Origin: Flavobacterium hibisci
Lineage (GTDB): Bacteria; Bacteroidota; Bacteroidia; Flavobacteriales; Flavobacteriaceae
Direction of reading: 5' to 3'
NCBI RefSeq assembly: GCF_020026925.1
Contig: NZ_JAIQDW010000006.1
Location: 1 to 64,000 of the forward strand
Length of the DNA: 64,000 bases
Of the stretch, positions 35,189 through 44,426 are shown one piece after another. The notes under the pieces were generated by a model that saw only the letters and a program-made list of their open reading frames with translations, made no database searches and was not told the DNA's origin. Position 1 is the first letter of the stretch; each line of letters opens with the position of its first letter. The position numbers and the translations under genes are program-made.

Positions 35189-35468
35189 TATTTTCTAAAT
35201 ACTTTTTCTCAACATAGAACGTTCCAAAGGGAATAAGCGAAGCAATCAGGATAATTCCGAATGTTTTCAAGTCCCAGTTTTGAGATTTTCTTAGTAAAAA
35301 AGCCAATAAGATGTAACCTATAAATAAGATTCCGTGACTCATTCCCAATGGCTGTAATAAGGTGTGATAGAGTTCCGGATTATTTGTTTTAATAAAAAGC
35401 ATATTTGCAAATAAAACTAAATAAGAGATTCCTTCTAAAATGGCAGTAACTTTAAAAATCTTAAGCAT
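35181..35468 (-). CDS. DUF3817 membrane protein
   Basis: This is a 95-residue protein with three hydrophobic helices and the DUF3817 signature (LEGISYLVLF near the start, GMSHGILFIGYI in the middle, and LIPFGTFYVEKKYL at the end). Its function is unknown. It is upstream of and overlaps the MscS-type channel by 8 nt. A TAATTTTG -7 box is at 35501-35494 on the minus strand. Confidence 0.8.
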   Translation of the reverse strand: MLKIFKVTAILEGISYLVLFANMLFIKTNNPELYHTLLQPLGMSHGILFIGYILLAFLLRKSQNWDLKTFGIILIASLIPFGTFYVEKKYLENNA

Positions 35469-35518
35469 GATCTGTTTTTTGAATTAATAACCGCAAAATT
35501 AAGTATTATACCTGATTA

Positions 35519-35552
35519 TTGAAGTATGTATAATAAAAGTAATTTACTTTTG
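35519..35552 (+). promoter_or_regulatory. Promoter, TTG-N23-TACTTTTG
   Basis: TTG at 35519-35521 and TACTTTTG at 35545-35552 are separated by 23 nt, at the upper end of the Bacteroidota range. The DUF6155 gene begins 18 nt downstream. Confidence 0.6.
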
Positions 35553-35570
35553 TAATCTTAAACTTTGAGT

Positions 35571-36104
35571 ATGAGCAAGCGTGATTTAAAAAAATATTTG
35601 ACGGGACTAAATAAGGAACAGCTGGAGGAGCAAATTATCGAGCTGTACGAAAAATTTAGCCCTGTAAAAGTCTTTTATGATTTTGTTTTTAATCCGAAAG
35701 AAGACAAGCTTTTGCAGGAAAGCAAAACTAAAATCTCTCATGAATACTTTCCAGTCAAAAAGCCCGGTGCAAAATGGCGTCCTAAGGCCAAGATGCGTCG
35801 CTCTGTAGCTCAAAAAATCATTAAGCATTTTATTTCATTGGGAGTTGACCCATTTGTGATTGCAGATGTGATGCTTTATAATGTCGAAATTGCCCAAACC
35901 TATTCATCAGGAAACTTTATCAAACAGGAATTATTCTATAAAAGCATGCTGAATTCTTTTGAACAGGCAGTAAATTTTGTGATTTCTAATGGGGTCCTAA
36001 GTGAATTTAAGCCAAGAATTATTGCAATCCAACAAGAAACAATGCAACAAAAGTGGAAAAACAAATACGAATTTGAAGCTATTTTAGAGAAAATAGACTT
36101 ATAA
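35571..36104 (+). CDS. DUF6155-like protein
   Basis: This 177-residue soluble, helical, basic protein begins MSKRDLKKYLTGLNKEQLEE and carries PGAKWRPKAKMRRSVAQKI. It matches the DUF6155 type of short proteins of unknown function. The start is set at ATG 35571; a TTG two codons earlier also keeps the frame. Confidence 0.65.
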   Translation: MSKRDLKKYLTGLNKEQLEEQIIELYEKFSPVKVFYDFVFNPKEDKLLQESKTKISHEYFPVKKPGAKWRPKAKMRRSVAQKIIKHFISLGVDPFVIADVMLYNVEIAQTYSSGNFIKQELFYKSMLNSFEQAVNFVISNGVLSEFKPRIIAIQQETMQQKWKNKYEFEAILEKIDL

Positions 36105-36212
36105 ATGCGTTTCTCATAAAAAATCTTATTTAAAAAAAACATTTATTTTAGGTTAAAATACAATGAATAACTGTTTTTTAGATGTACTTTTGCAAAAATC
36201 GAAAAAAATACA

Positions 36213-37751
36213 ATGTCTCAAAACACTTTAGAAATAGAAAGAGAAGAGAAAAAAGAACTTTATGCTTACCAAAAGGGCGATATTGATGCCATTTTTGATC
36301 GTTTAGACAATGCTCCGCCGCAACATCATTTATTATATCAATTACCGACAGGCGGTGGAAAAACAGTGATCTTTTCCGAGATCGTTCGTCGTTATCTAGC
36401 ACATAATAACAAAAAGGTAGTCGTTCTGACGCACCGTATCGAGCTTTGTAAGCAGACTTCAAAAATGCTGAAAGGCTTTGGAGTTTCTAATAAAATCATC
36501 AATAGTAAGGTAAAAGAATTGCCGGATCAAAACGATTACTCCTGTTTTGTTGCAATGGTTGAGACTTTGAAAAACCGTATCAATGACGAAAAACTACACT
36601 TAGATAATATCGGTTTGGTGATTATCGATGAGGCACATTATAATTCATTCAGAAAATTATTAAACTCATTTAAAAATGCTTTTATTCTTGGAGTAACCGC
36701 TACACCATTGAGTTCAAATATAAAGTTACCAATGCATCAGAGTTATGATGAACTTATTGTGGGTGATACCATTAGTTCATTGATAGATAAAGGATTCCTT
36801 GCCAGGGCTACAACATATAGTTATGATGTTGGTCTGACTTCTTTAAAAGTTGGTATCAACGGAGATTATACGGTAAAATCTTCTGATGATTTGTATACCA
36901 ATACCATGATGCAGGAAAAATTGCTGCATGCCTATACGGAGCGCTCTTTAGGTAAAAAGACTTTAATTTTCAATAACGGTATCCATACTTCATTATATGT
37001 ATATGATACTTTTAGGGAAGCAGGTTACGATATCAGACATCTCGACAATACAAGCAGTTCAGAAGAACGAAAAGAGATATTGGCATGGTTCAAAAAAACT
37101 CCGGATGCTATCCTGACTTCCGTAGGAATCTTAACGACTGGGTTTGATGAGCCTACGGTTGAAACAATTATTTTGAACAGAGCTACAAAATCATTGACAT
37201 TATATTACCAGATGATTGGACGCGGATCCCGAAAATTGCCTGGTAAAGATGAATTTACAGTCATTGACCTGGGGAATAATGCAGCCCGTTTTGGTTTATG
37301 GAGTGAGCCGGTAAACTGGCAGCATATTTTTAAATCACCAGAATTTTATTTGGAGAACTTACGTGATGATACAGAAATCGAAATGTTTTTCAAATACAGC
37401 ATGCCGCCTGAATTGCGTGCAAAATTCAGTAAAACAGCTGATGTTACATTTGATGTTGATGAAGAGCACAAATTAGCGATCAAGCAAAATTTACGTTCAA
37501 AGATTGTATTAGATAAATCACTGGAACAGCATGCAGCAATGTGTGTCGATAACACCGAAACACTTCAGGAAGCAAAAGCCTTGGCTAAAGAACTTGATGA
37601 CGATATCGAATGCCGCATTAAGCGTTATGCAAAATGTCTGAGCCAATGCAGTAAAAATTATCGCGAATGGCTGGTTGATGACTACAAGAAAAACTTGACC
37701 CTGTTAATTGGTAAAAAGTATCGTGAAAAAATCATGAACGAACCGGATTGA
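36213..37751 (+). CDS. DEAD/DEAH-box superfamily 2 helicase
   Basis: This 512-residue helicase has motif I LPTGGGKT (residues 44-51), motif II IDEAH (Asp139 to His142), LGVTATP (motif III) and, in the second RecA-like domain, VGILTTGFDEP and YYQMIGRGSRK (motif VI). It resembles RadD and type III restriction helicase subunits. The Cys-rich tail (CRIKRYAKCLSQC) may be structural. TACTTTTG at 36185-36192 is a likely -7 box. No partner nuclease gene lies beside it. Confidence 0.9.
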   Translation: MSQNTLEIEREEKKELYAYQKGDIDAIFDRLDNAPPQHHLLYQLPTGGGKTVIFSEIVRRYLAHNNKKVVVLTHRIELCKQTSKMLKGFGVSNKIINSKVKELPDQNDYSCFVAMVETLKNRINDEKLHLDNIGLVIIDEAHYNSFRKLLNSFKNAFILGVTATPLSSNIKLPMHQSYDELIVGDTISSLIDKGFLARATTYSYDVGLTSLKVGINGDYTVKSSDDLYTNTMMQEKLLHAYTERSLGKKTLIFNNGIHTSLYVYDTFREAGYDIRHLDNTSSSEERKEILAWFKKTPDAILTSVGILTTGFDEPTVETIILNRATKSLTLYYQMIGRGSRKLPGKDEFTVIDLGNNAARFGLWSEPVNWQHIFKSPEFYLENLRDDTEIEMFFKYSMPPELRAKFSKTADVTFDVDEEHKLAIKQNLRSKIVLDKSLEQHAAMCVDNTETLQEAKALAKELDDDIECRIKRYAKCLSQCSKNYREWLVDDYKKNLTLLIGKKYREKIMNEPD

Positions 37752-37915
37752 TGAAAATGTTTAGGTTTAATGTTTCAGGTTTAAAAAATATCAAGACGTG
37801 ATAGTTGAACGCATTAAAGTTTGGCATTGAAATTGAAATTGATTTTACCATTAAGTTTGATTTTTGAAATTGAACTTGATATTGAATTTTGCCATTGTCA
37901 TTGAACTTGATTTTT
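37752..37915 (+). repeat. Degenerate ATTGAAATTGA-type repeat tract
   Basis: This stretch consists largely of variants of attgaaattga, ttgaacttga, ccattaagtttga and attgccattgtcattga, preceded by gtttcaggttt. It is noncoding and low in complexity, and is followed directly by hairpin repeat copy B. Confidence 0.5.
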
Positions 37916-37992
37916 AGAAGCTATTTCCTGCTGTCCACTGTATCTTTTGTGGCGAACCCCGCCACAAAAGGATGCCGTTCCCATCAGGGCTA
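37916..37992 (+). repeat. Dispersed hairpin repeat, copy B
   Basis: It has the same layout as copy A at 7276: AGAAGCTATTTCC, CTGTCCACTGTATC, stem TTTTGTGGCG / CGCCACAAAA, GGATGCCGTTC, CATCAGGGCTA. Here the stem top is GGCG/CGCC where copy A has GCCG/CGGC, so pairing is kept. Confidence 0.8.
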
Positions 37993-38012
37993 TAACGTGT
38001 AATCCATAAAAG

Positions 38013-39215
38013 ATGAATTTGAAGAAAATTGTTGTTTTGTTTTTAATTGGTTCTTTTCATAGTCTTTTTGCACAAAAAGACGGATATTGGGACAAGGAAC
38101 GCGCCACTACAAAAGAAATAATAGTCTCTGCAGGTGACCGGATAACAATCAAAACAGAGGATTTACCTGTTGGGACTACTGAAGTTGTTTACAGGGTCAC
38201 GCTTCTTGATGAAAATCAGCAAATGGCAAACAGTCTGGTAAATGTGTTAAAAGCAATTCCGGATCCTTACGGCATAGGGCAGGGCTCTGCAGGTGCAGTA
38301 TTACTGATGTCGAAAATATCGGGCGATGATAAATGCACTTATGCACTTTTTACGTCTGATTCAAATGCAAAAAAATACATTGATAACGGAAAAGTCAACG
38401 ATGCCTGTTACGCTCAGACAGAACCCGTAAGTAAAGATGCCAAACGTTTGTCAATTGATAAATCTTCCTGCCTCAATGCAAACACTACTACAATTTGGTT
38501 TGGTTTCGAAAGCAAAAACTGGCTGCTGAAACAGAAAATAGTTTTAGAGGTTGTGCCATGGGTCGATACAAAACTAAACCGTGGCTGGAATGTTGATAAC
38601 AAAAACGAAATTGTCAGTCTTTGTAAAACTTCTACAATGGCTCAAAAAATGGCCAATTCAGATGATTTTTGTGTATGTATCCTGGATAAAATCATGAAGC
38701 AATACCGTTATAGTGAATATCAAAAATTGCTTGCCATAGAAAAAACCAAAATTTATAAAGATTTTGGAAACGCTTGTTATAACGATGCTTCAATTTCTAA
38801 AAACGTATATAATGATTTGAGGACTCAGGCAAATACGCTCATAAAACTTCAGAAATACAACGAAGCAATTTCGAAGCTGAGCACAATCATAGGAGCAGGA
38901 AAAGCAACAGCTTTGGATTACAGTTCAATTGGTTACAGTTATATTTTGACCAAACAATATGCAAAAGCCATAAAGTTTTTAAAAGAAGGTGAAAAATTAG
39001 ATGATACTGAGTTGTTGGTAAAACTTAATTTGGCCCACGCTTATCTGGTTAGCGATGATTACAGTCAGGCAAAGGCAATTTATAAAAAATACCAGTCACA
39101 AAACGTTACTGATAGTGTAAGCTGGATAGATAAGACCAAACAGGACTTTATACTTTTTCAAAAAGCAGGATTGCCTTCATCTGACTTTGAGAGAGTCTTG
39201 AAATTATATAATTAA
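38013..39215 (+). CDS. Secreted tetratricopeptide-repeat protein
   Basis: This 400-residue protein has a signal peptide (LIGSFHSLFA, then QKDGYW), an N-terminal domain of about 190 residues of unknown fold, and a C-terminal set of TPR-like helices (about 265-370, including YNEAISKLSTII and YAKAIKFLKEGEKL). Such repeats usually mediate protein contacts in the periplasm. I do not recognise the N-terminal domain. Confidence 0.7.
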   Translation: MNLKKIVVLFLIGSFHSLFAQKDGYWDKERATTKEIIVSAGDRITIKTEDLPVGTTEVVYRVTLLDENQQMANSLVNVLKAIPDPYGIGQGSAGAVLLMSKISGDDKCTYALFTSDSNAKKYIDNGKVNDACYAQTEPVSKDAKRLSIDKSSCLNANTTTIWFGFESKNWLLKQKIVLEVVPWVDTKLNRGWNVDNKNEIVSLCKTSTMAQKMANSDDFCVCILDKIMKQYRYSEYQKLLAIEKTKIYKDFGNACYNDASISKNVYNDLRTQANTLIKLQKYNEAISKLSTIIGAGKATALDYSSIGYSYILTKQYAKAIKFLKEGEKLDDTELLVKLNLAHAYLVSDDYSQAKAIYKKYQSQNVTDSVSWIDKTKQDFILFQKAGLPSSDFERVLKLYN

Positions 39216-39232
39216 AAATATTTTCACCACAT

Positions 39233-39295
39233 AAGTGATTATAAGTTCATTTAAATTTGCCGACAAAGCTGACTTAAATTTTCTTATAATCACTT
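39233..39295. other. Hairpin between the TPR gene and menC
   Basis: AAGTGATTATAAG (39233-39245) and CTTATAATCACTT (39283-39295) form a perfect 13-bp stem around a 37-nt loop. It could terminate or protect the upstream mRNA or lie in the menC leader. There is only a short T run after it. Confidence 0.6.
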
Positions 39296-39319
39296 TTATG
39301 GTTTAAAAAAGCACCACAT

Positions 39320-40366
39320 ATGAAAGCTACTTACCACAAATATATGCTCGAATTCAAACGTCCTTCGGGGACGTCGAGAGGCATTATGACCGAAAAAGAA
39401 ACCTGGTTTATTGTACTCGAAGAAAACGGTAAAAAAGGAATAGGAGAGTGTGGTATTTTAAGAGGATTGAGTGCAGATGACCGCGGAGATTACGAAGAGA
39501 AATTAAACTGGGTTTGCCAGAATATTCATTTGGGTGAAAAAGCACTTTGGGAAAATTTACTGGAATTTCCATCCATTCAATTCGGAATAGAGATGGCTTT
39601 TTTGTCTCTTAAAAGTGAAAATCCGTATGTGCTATTTCCTTCAGATTTCACCAATAATTTGAAATCAATTGTCATAAATGGTCTGGTCTGGATGGGAGAA
39701 GAAGCCTTTATGAAAGAGCAAATTGAAGAAAAGATTGCTCAGGGATTTACCTGTATAAAACTCAAAATTGGAGCGATCGATTTTCAAAAAGAACTGGATT
39801 TATTACGCTTTATTCGTACTCATTTTACTGCTGAACAAATAGAAATAAGAGTTGATGCGAATGGTGCTTTTTCTTTAAATGAAGCTTTAGATAAATTAAA
39901 TCAATTATCTGGTTTTGAATTACATAGTGTAGAGCAGCCTATTCAAAAAAACAACACTGACAGTATGGCAGAGTTGTGTAAAAACACTCCTTTTCCTATT
40001 GCTTTGGATGAAGAACTGATCGGAGTGTTTTCATTGGAAGAAAAAGAAGCACTTTTACAAAAAATCAAACCGCAATACATCATTTTAAAGCCAAGTTTTG
40101 TCGGTGGTTTTAGAGGAATCCGGGAATGGATTACCCTGGCTGAAAAATATAATATCGGGTGGTGGATTACTTCAGCATTGGAAAGCAATATTGGTTTAAA
40201 TGCAATTGCGCAATGGACGTTTTTACAAAATTCTGGTATGCCTCAGGGATTAGGTACGGGAGCACTTTATACTAATAATATTGATTGCCCGTTGGAAGTT
40301 TTAAACGGACAATTGTGGTACAGCAAAACTAAAAACTGGCGTACTACATTTTTAGAAAAAGTGTAA
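39320..40366 (+). CDS. menC: o-succinylbenzoate synthase
   Basis: This 348-residue enolase-superfamily enzyme makes o-succinylbenzoate for menaquinone. The metal ligands and catalytic lysines can be seen in CIKLKIGA, IRVDANGAF (Asp), SVEQP (Glu), IALDEEL (Asp) and ILKPSFVGG (Lys). The N-terminal capping domain begins about residue 1-90. Menaquinone is the usual quinone of Flavobacterium. The other men genes are not in this window. Confidence 0.9.
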   Translation: MKATYHKYMLEFKRPSGTSRGIMTEKETWFIVLEENGKKGIGECGILRGLSADDRGDYEEKLNWVCQNIHLGEKALWENLLEFPSIQFGIEMAFLSLKSENPYVLFPSDFTNNLKSIVINGLVWMGEEAFMKEQIEEKIAQGFTCIKLKIGAIDFQKELDLLRFIRTHFTAEQIEIRVDANGAFSLNEALDKLNQLSGFELHSVEQPIQKNNTDSMAELCKNTPFPIALDEELIGVFSLEEKEALLQKIKPQYIILKPSFVGGFRGIREWITLAEKYNIGWWITSALESNIGLNAIAQWTFLQNSGMPQGLGTGALYTNNIDCPLEVLNGQLWYSKTKNWRTTFLEKV

Positions 40367-40459
40367 TAAAATTACTTTTTTGTCTCCTCAAAATCCGAAT
40401 TAACGAATTCAGTTTTGCGCTAAATTAAGTAACTTGCATAAAATTTAATTGCAGAACTA

Positions 40460-40933
40460 ATGGTTGAGATTGAAAGAAAGTTTCTTGTAAAATCTGACGA
40501 ATACAAAGCACAGGCTTTCGCCCAAAATAAAATCGCACAGGGATATTTAAGCTCACTTCCTGAAAGAACAGTGCGCATTCGAATTAAAGGCCAAAAAGGA
40601 TTTATCACGATAAAAGGTATTGGCCATCATGGCGGAATGACGCGTTTTGAGTGGGAAAATGAAATTCCGTTGGATGAAGCTCAGGAATTACTTAAATTAT
40701 GTGAAAAAGGCAAGATTGAAAAAACACGTTTCGAAATACAATCAGGTAAACACGTTTTTGAAGTCGATGAATTTTATGGAGAGAATGAAGGTCTGGTGAT
40801 GGCAGAAATTGAACTGGAATCTGAAACAGAATCTTTTGAAAAACCCGACTGGCTGGGAGATGAGGTTACCAATGATGAACGTTACTACAATGCTTATTTA
40901 AGCAAAAATCCTTTTAAAGACTGGGAAAAATAA
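40460..40933 (+). CDS. CYTH-domain protein (putative triphosphatase)
   Basis: This 157-residue protein of the CYTH superfamily begins with EIERKFLV, the hallmark metal/triphosphate-binding motif, and has VRIRIKGQKGFITIKG and further paired Glu residues (VFEVDEFYG, VMAEIELESE) on the tunnel strands. It is likely an inorganic triphosphatase, not an adenylate cyclase, but this cannot be decided by reading. It is 6 nt upstream of the ypdA-like gene. Confidence 0.85.
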   Translation: MVEIERKFLVKSDEYKAQAFAQNKIAQGYLSSLPERTVRIRIKGQKGFITIKGIGHHGGMTRFEWENEIPLDEAQELLKLCEKGKIEKTRFEIQSGKHVFEVDEFYGENEGLVMAEIELESETESFEKPDWLGDEVTNDERYYNAYLSKNPFKDWEK

Positions 40934-40939
40934 CAATTT

Positions 40940-41914
40940 ATGTCACAATCATACGATTTAATTATTGTAGGCGGCGGTCCAATTGGTCTTGCCTGCGCGA
41001 TCGAAGCTCAAAAGAAAAAACTGAATTATCTGATTATTGAGAAAGGAGCAATTGTCAACAGCATTTTCAATTATCCTTTGTATATGACGTTTTTTTCAAC
41101 GGCTGAACGACTTGAAATAGGTAACATTCCATTCAATTGTCTGGCGCCAAAACCAGGACGTCAGGAAGCTTTGGAATATTATAGAAATATCCATCGTTAT
41201 TTTAATTTTAATCTCAATTTATTTGAAAAAGTTACTAAAGTTCAGAAACTCGAACAGCAGCTTTTTAAAATCACAACTGATAAAAACTTTTACGAAGCTA
41301 AAAATGTAATTATAGCAACAGGTTTCTATGATATTCCGATTGAAATGAATGTAAAAGGTGAAGCGTTGCCTAAAGTTCGTCATTACTACAAAGAAGCTCA
41401 CGAATATGCTTTTAGGGATGTTTTAGTTGTAGGAGCTAACAACTCCTCAGTTGATGCAGCTTTGGAATGCTGGCGTAAAGGCGCAAATGTAACGATGGTA
41501 ATTCGTAAAAACGAGATCAATAGCCGTGTGAAATATTGGGTAAAACCGGATATTGAAAACAGAATAGCTGAAGGAAGCATAAAAGCCTATTTTGAGTCTA
41601 ATATTACTGAAATCAAAGAGGGAGAAGTAGAAATAGAAACTCCAAACGGCAAGGTCACGATCAAAAATGATTTCGTCCTGGCCTTGACGGGTTATAAACC
41701 TGATTTATCTTTCCTTGAAAAAATGGGTATTGAGTTATCAGATGATGAATTAAAAATTCCAACTTACAATGCTGAAACGATGGAAACAAATGTTGAAGGA
41801 TTGTTTTTAGCAGGTGTAGTCTGCGGAGGCATGCAGACGCACAAATGGTTTATTGAAAACTCTCGTATTCATGCTAATATGATTGTGGATTATATTACTC
41901 AAAGTAAATGTTAA
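40940..41914 (+). CDS. ypdA: YpdA-type bacillithiol disulfide reductase (putative)
   Basis: This 324-residue FAD/NADPH flavoprotein has GGGPIGLACAIEA near residue 10, VVGANNSSVDAALE for NADPH, and TGYKPDLSFLEKMGI with a C-terminal GVVCGGMQTHKWFIENSR, which is typical of YpdA. Firmicutes YpdA reduces bacillithiol disulfide, and some Bacteroidota also make bacillithiol. It overlaps no gene but follows the CYTH gene by 6 nt, so the pair is probably co-transcribed. Confidence 0.85.
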   Translation: MSQSYDLIIVGGGPIGLACAIEAQKKKLNYLIIEKGAIVNSIFNYPLYMTFFSTAERLEIGNIPFNCLAPKPGRQEALEYYRNIHRYFNFNLNLFEKVTKVQKLEQQLFKITTDKNFYEAKNVIIATGFYDIPIEMNVKGEALPKVRHYYKEAHEYAFRDVLVVGANNSSVDAALECWRKGANVTMVIRKNEINSRVKYWVKPDIENRIAEGSIKAYFESNITEIKEGEVEIETPNGKVTIKNDFVLALTGYKPDLSFLEKMGIELSDDELKIPTYNAETMETNVEGLFLAGVVCGGMQTHKWFIENSRIHANMIVDYITQSKC

Positions 41915-42132
41915 TTGGATAAGTTAAACAGTCTTTTAGTCGTCACTTCCGGTGATTTTAAATATTAATGCAATAGCTTTAATGTTTAAAATTGTATCGA
42001 GAAGTCTTATGGATACTAAGGTTCTCGATACTACGTTATAATTTTCTATCGCAAATTATAACTCAACTCGAACTGACGAATTCTAACTTAATGATATTCT
42101 GTTTGATGTCAATTTGAATATTATAAAAAAAA
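41915..42132. other. Intergenic region between convergent ypdA and selO
   Basis: I see no gene, clear terminator or repeat of the families described elsewhere in this spacer. The word gataaggttctcgatac could be part of a weak hairpin. Confidence 0.3.
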
Positions 42133-43701
42133 CTATGAACTACAGGAAAGCATAGAACACCCAACTTTAGAACGTGCCCATTCCGGTCTTTTGGCAAACC
42201 ATTTTTCATATTCAGGCTGTTCATCGTATGGTTTTTTTAACAATTCATACAATTCTGAAATTAGAGAATAATCCTCTTGATCAGCCGCATCAATTGCTAA
42301 TTGTGCCATATAATTTCGCAAAACATATTTTGGATTAACGGAATTTTGGAGTTTGATTCGTTCTTCACCAGAAGTATTTTCCTGATTCAGACGTTCTAAA
42401 TAATTAGTGAACCACAATAGCCAGTTGTCTTTAATCGTGTCTTTGATTTCTTCCGGTTTGTAAAAAGCATCTTTAATAACTTCTAAAGCTTTTTCTGCCG
42501 AATCACTTTTTTTAATTTTATTCAGGTTGCGATAGAAAATAGTCATATCGGTTTCTGATAATTGCAGATTTGATTCTAAATAGGCTATAAATTCAGCATC
42601 ATTTTCTGATGGAGAAAACAATCCTAGTTTGGATAAAATCATTTTTGTGTAATCTGAATTGAAATCAGTAATGAATGATTCTAATATTTTCTCCAAAGGC
42701 TCCGCTTCATTGATTAACGGATAAAGCGAATTTGCCAGTTGGAACAAATTCCATTGTGCAACCTGAGGCTGGTTTCCAAAACGGTATCTTCGGTTTTGAC
42801 TGTCGGTTGTATTTGGTGTCCAGTTTGGATCAAAATTTTCCAGCCAGCCATAAGGACCGTAATCAATTGTTATTCCGTTAATCGACATATTGTCGGTATT
42901 CATTACGCCATGAACAAAGCCTACACGCTGCCAGTGCAAGATCATTTCTCTGGTTTTGTCTGCTACAGTTTTGAAAAACTGTATATATTGCTCTTTTGGT
43001 TCACCTGTAATTTCAGGAAAATAATATTTGATGTTGTATTCAACAAATTGTTTCAGGTTTTTTAGTTCATTTCGGGCAGTCAGCATTTCAAAACTTCCAA
43101 AACGGATGAATGACGGAGCGACACGGCATACAATGGCTCCTTTTTCGTAAGCAGGATTTCCATTGTATAAAACGTCCCTTAAAACTTCGTCTCCGGATAG
43201 TATCAGCGAAAGAGATCGTGTAGTGGGAACGCCCAGATAATGCATTGCTTCAGCACATAAATATTCCCGGATTGAAGAGCGTAAAACCGCTAATCCATCT
43301 GCAGTTCGGGAATAAGGGGTTTTTCCTGCACCTTTTAGTTGTAAAATAAAATATTGATTATTATGTTCAACTTCGGTTAAATTAATCGCACGGCCATCAC
43401 CTAATTGTCCTGCCCAATTGCCGAATTGATGTCCGGCATAACACATGGCATACGGACGAGTGCCTGGCAGAATTTCCTTTCCCGAAAAGACGTTTAAAAA
43501 TTCTTCAGACTGAATTTCATCTGCTGAAATTCCAACTAATTCCGCCACTTCTTCTGAAGCATGGATTAATTTAGGTTCAGTTGGTGTTGTTGGTTTTACA
43601 TAAGAGAAAAGCGTATTAAGAACCTGACGGGTTTCATTAGTTTCGTTAGGATCTGCAGGCAATTCGGTTGTAAAACGATTATGTGTTTTTAAGTTTTTCA
43701 T
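42133..43701 (-). CDS. selO: Protein adenylyltransferase SelO (YdiU/UPF0061)
   Basis: This 522-residue pseudokinase-fold enzyme transfers AMP to proteins. Key stretches are LGDGRAINL, LQLKGAGKTPYSR, GLAVLRSSIREYLCAEAM, VHGVMNTDNMSINGITIDYGPYG, the last holding the metal-binding Asn and Asp. The C-terminal tail (GCSMLSCSS) has Cys residues where eukaryotic SelO carries selenocysteine. It is 9 nt downstream of msrA on the same strand, which fits a role in redox stress. Confidence 0.93.
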   Translation of the reverse strand: MKNLKTHNRFTTELPADPNETNETRQVLNTLFSYVKPTTPTEPKLIHASEEVAELVGISADEIQSEEFLNVFSGKEILPGTRPYAMCYAGHQFGNWAGQLGDGRAINLTEVEHNNQYFILQLKGAGKTPYSRTADGLAVLRSSIREYLCAEAMHYLGVPTTRSLSLILSGDEVLRDVLYNGNPAYEKGAIVCRVAPSFIRFGSFEMLTARNELKNLKQFVEYNIKYYFPEITGEPKEQYIQFFKTVADKTREMILHWQRVGFVHGVMNTDNMSINGITIDYGPYGWLENFDPNWTPNTTDSQNRRYRFGNQPQVAQWNLFQLANSLYPLINEAEPLEKILESFITDFNSDYTKMILSKLGLFSPSENDAEFIAYLESNLQLSETDMTIFYRNLNKIKKSDSAEKALEVIKDAFYKPEEIKDTIKDNWLLWFTNYLERLNQENTSGEERIKLQNSVNPKYVLRNYMAQLAIDAADQEDYSLISELYELLKKPYDEQPEYEKWFAKRPEWARSKVGCSMLSCSS

Positions 43702-43710
43702 TTTAAATTT

Positions 43711-44244
43711 TCAGTCTTTTAATTTATCAGCATACATTTTTTTCAATTTATATACTTTCGGATCAATCACCATTCGGCAATAACCGGCTTCCTGATTGTC
43801 ATTGTAATAATTCTGATGTTCTTCTTCAGCCTCATAAAACACCTGAAAAGGTTTTAGTTGTGTTACAATCGGATCCGGAAAAACAGATTTGAGTTCGCTG
43901 AAAACCTGTTCAGCAATTGTTTTTTGTGTTTCATCGTGATACAAAATGATGGAGCGGTATTGTGTTCCGCTGTCTGCTCCCTGACGGTTTAGAGTTGTAG
44001 GATCGTGGCTTGTCATGAAAATGGTAATTAAGTCATGATATGAAATTATGTCAGGATTAAAAACAACCTGAATCACTTCTGCATGTCCGGTTCTTCCGGT
44101 GCAGACTTCTCTGTAAGCCGGATTTTTAATTTGTCCGTCAGAATATCCGGATTTCACGGTTTCGATTCCGTTTAAACGCTGAATTACAGCTTCTATACAC
44201 CAAAAACAGCCACCCCCAAAGGTTGCTACGGATAAATTTTTCAT
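43711..44244 (-). CDS. msrA: Peptide methionine sulfoxide reductase MsrA
   Basis: This 177-residue enzyme has catalytic Cys13 in GGGCFWCIEAV, and GYSDGQIKNPAYREVCTGRTGHAEVIQV, a standard MsrA signature. It reduces S-methionine sulfoxide in proteins. It heads an apparent two-gene unit with selO. No signal peptide is visible, so it is cytoplasmic. Confidence 0.95.
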   Translation of the reverse strand: MKNLSVATFGGGCFWCIEAVIQRLNGIETVKSGYSDGQIKNPAYREVCTGRTGHAEVIQVVFNPDIISYHDLITIFMTSHDPTTLNRQGADSGTQYRSIILYHDETQKTIAEQVFSELKSVFPDPIVTQLKPFQVFYEAEEEHQNYYNDNQEAGYCRMVIDPKVYKLKKMYADKLKD

Positions 44245-44426
44245 ATAATATTATTTTAGTTTACCGATTTCTCCTATTAGTTATGTAGGATATTGTGATA
44301 AATTGTTTGTAAAAGCACTATTTGACTAAAGATAATAAAAAGTAATTTTAAATTTTAAGTTTCTAATTGATAATTCTGCAATTTTATTTAAAAACAATAT
44401 ATTTGCCGTCAAACAGAAGTACATTC

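Noticed and set aside
36213..37751. The helicase as part of a restriction or other defence system
   Set aside because: No methylase, nuclease or other defence gene lies beside it; a housekeeping RadD-like role is equally or more likely.
37752..38012. Possible CRISPR-like array of ATTGAAATTGA repeats
   Set aside because: The units are degenerate and unevenly spaced with no constant spacer length, and no cas gene is near.
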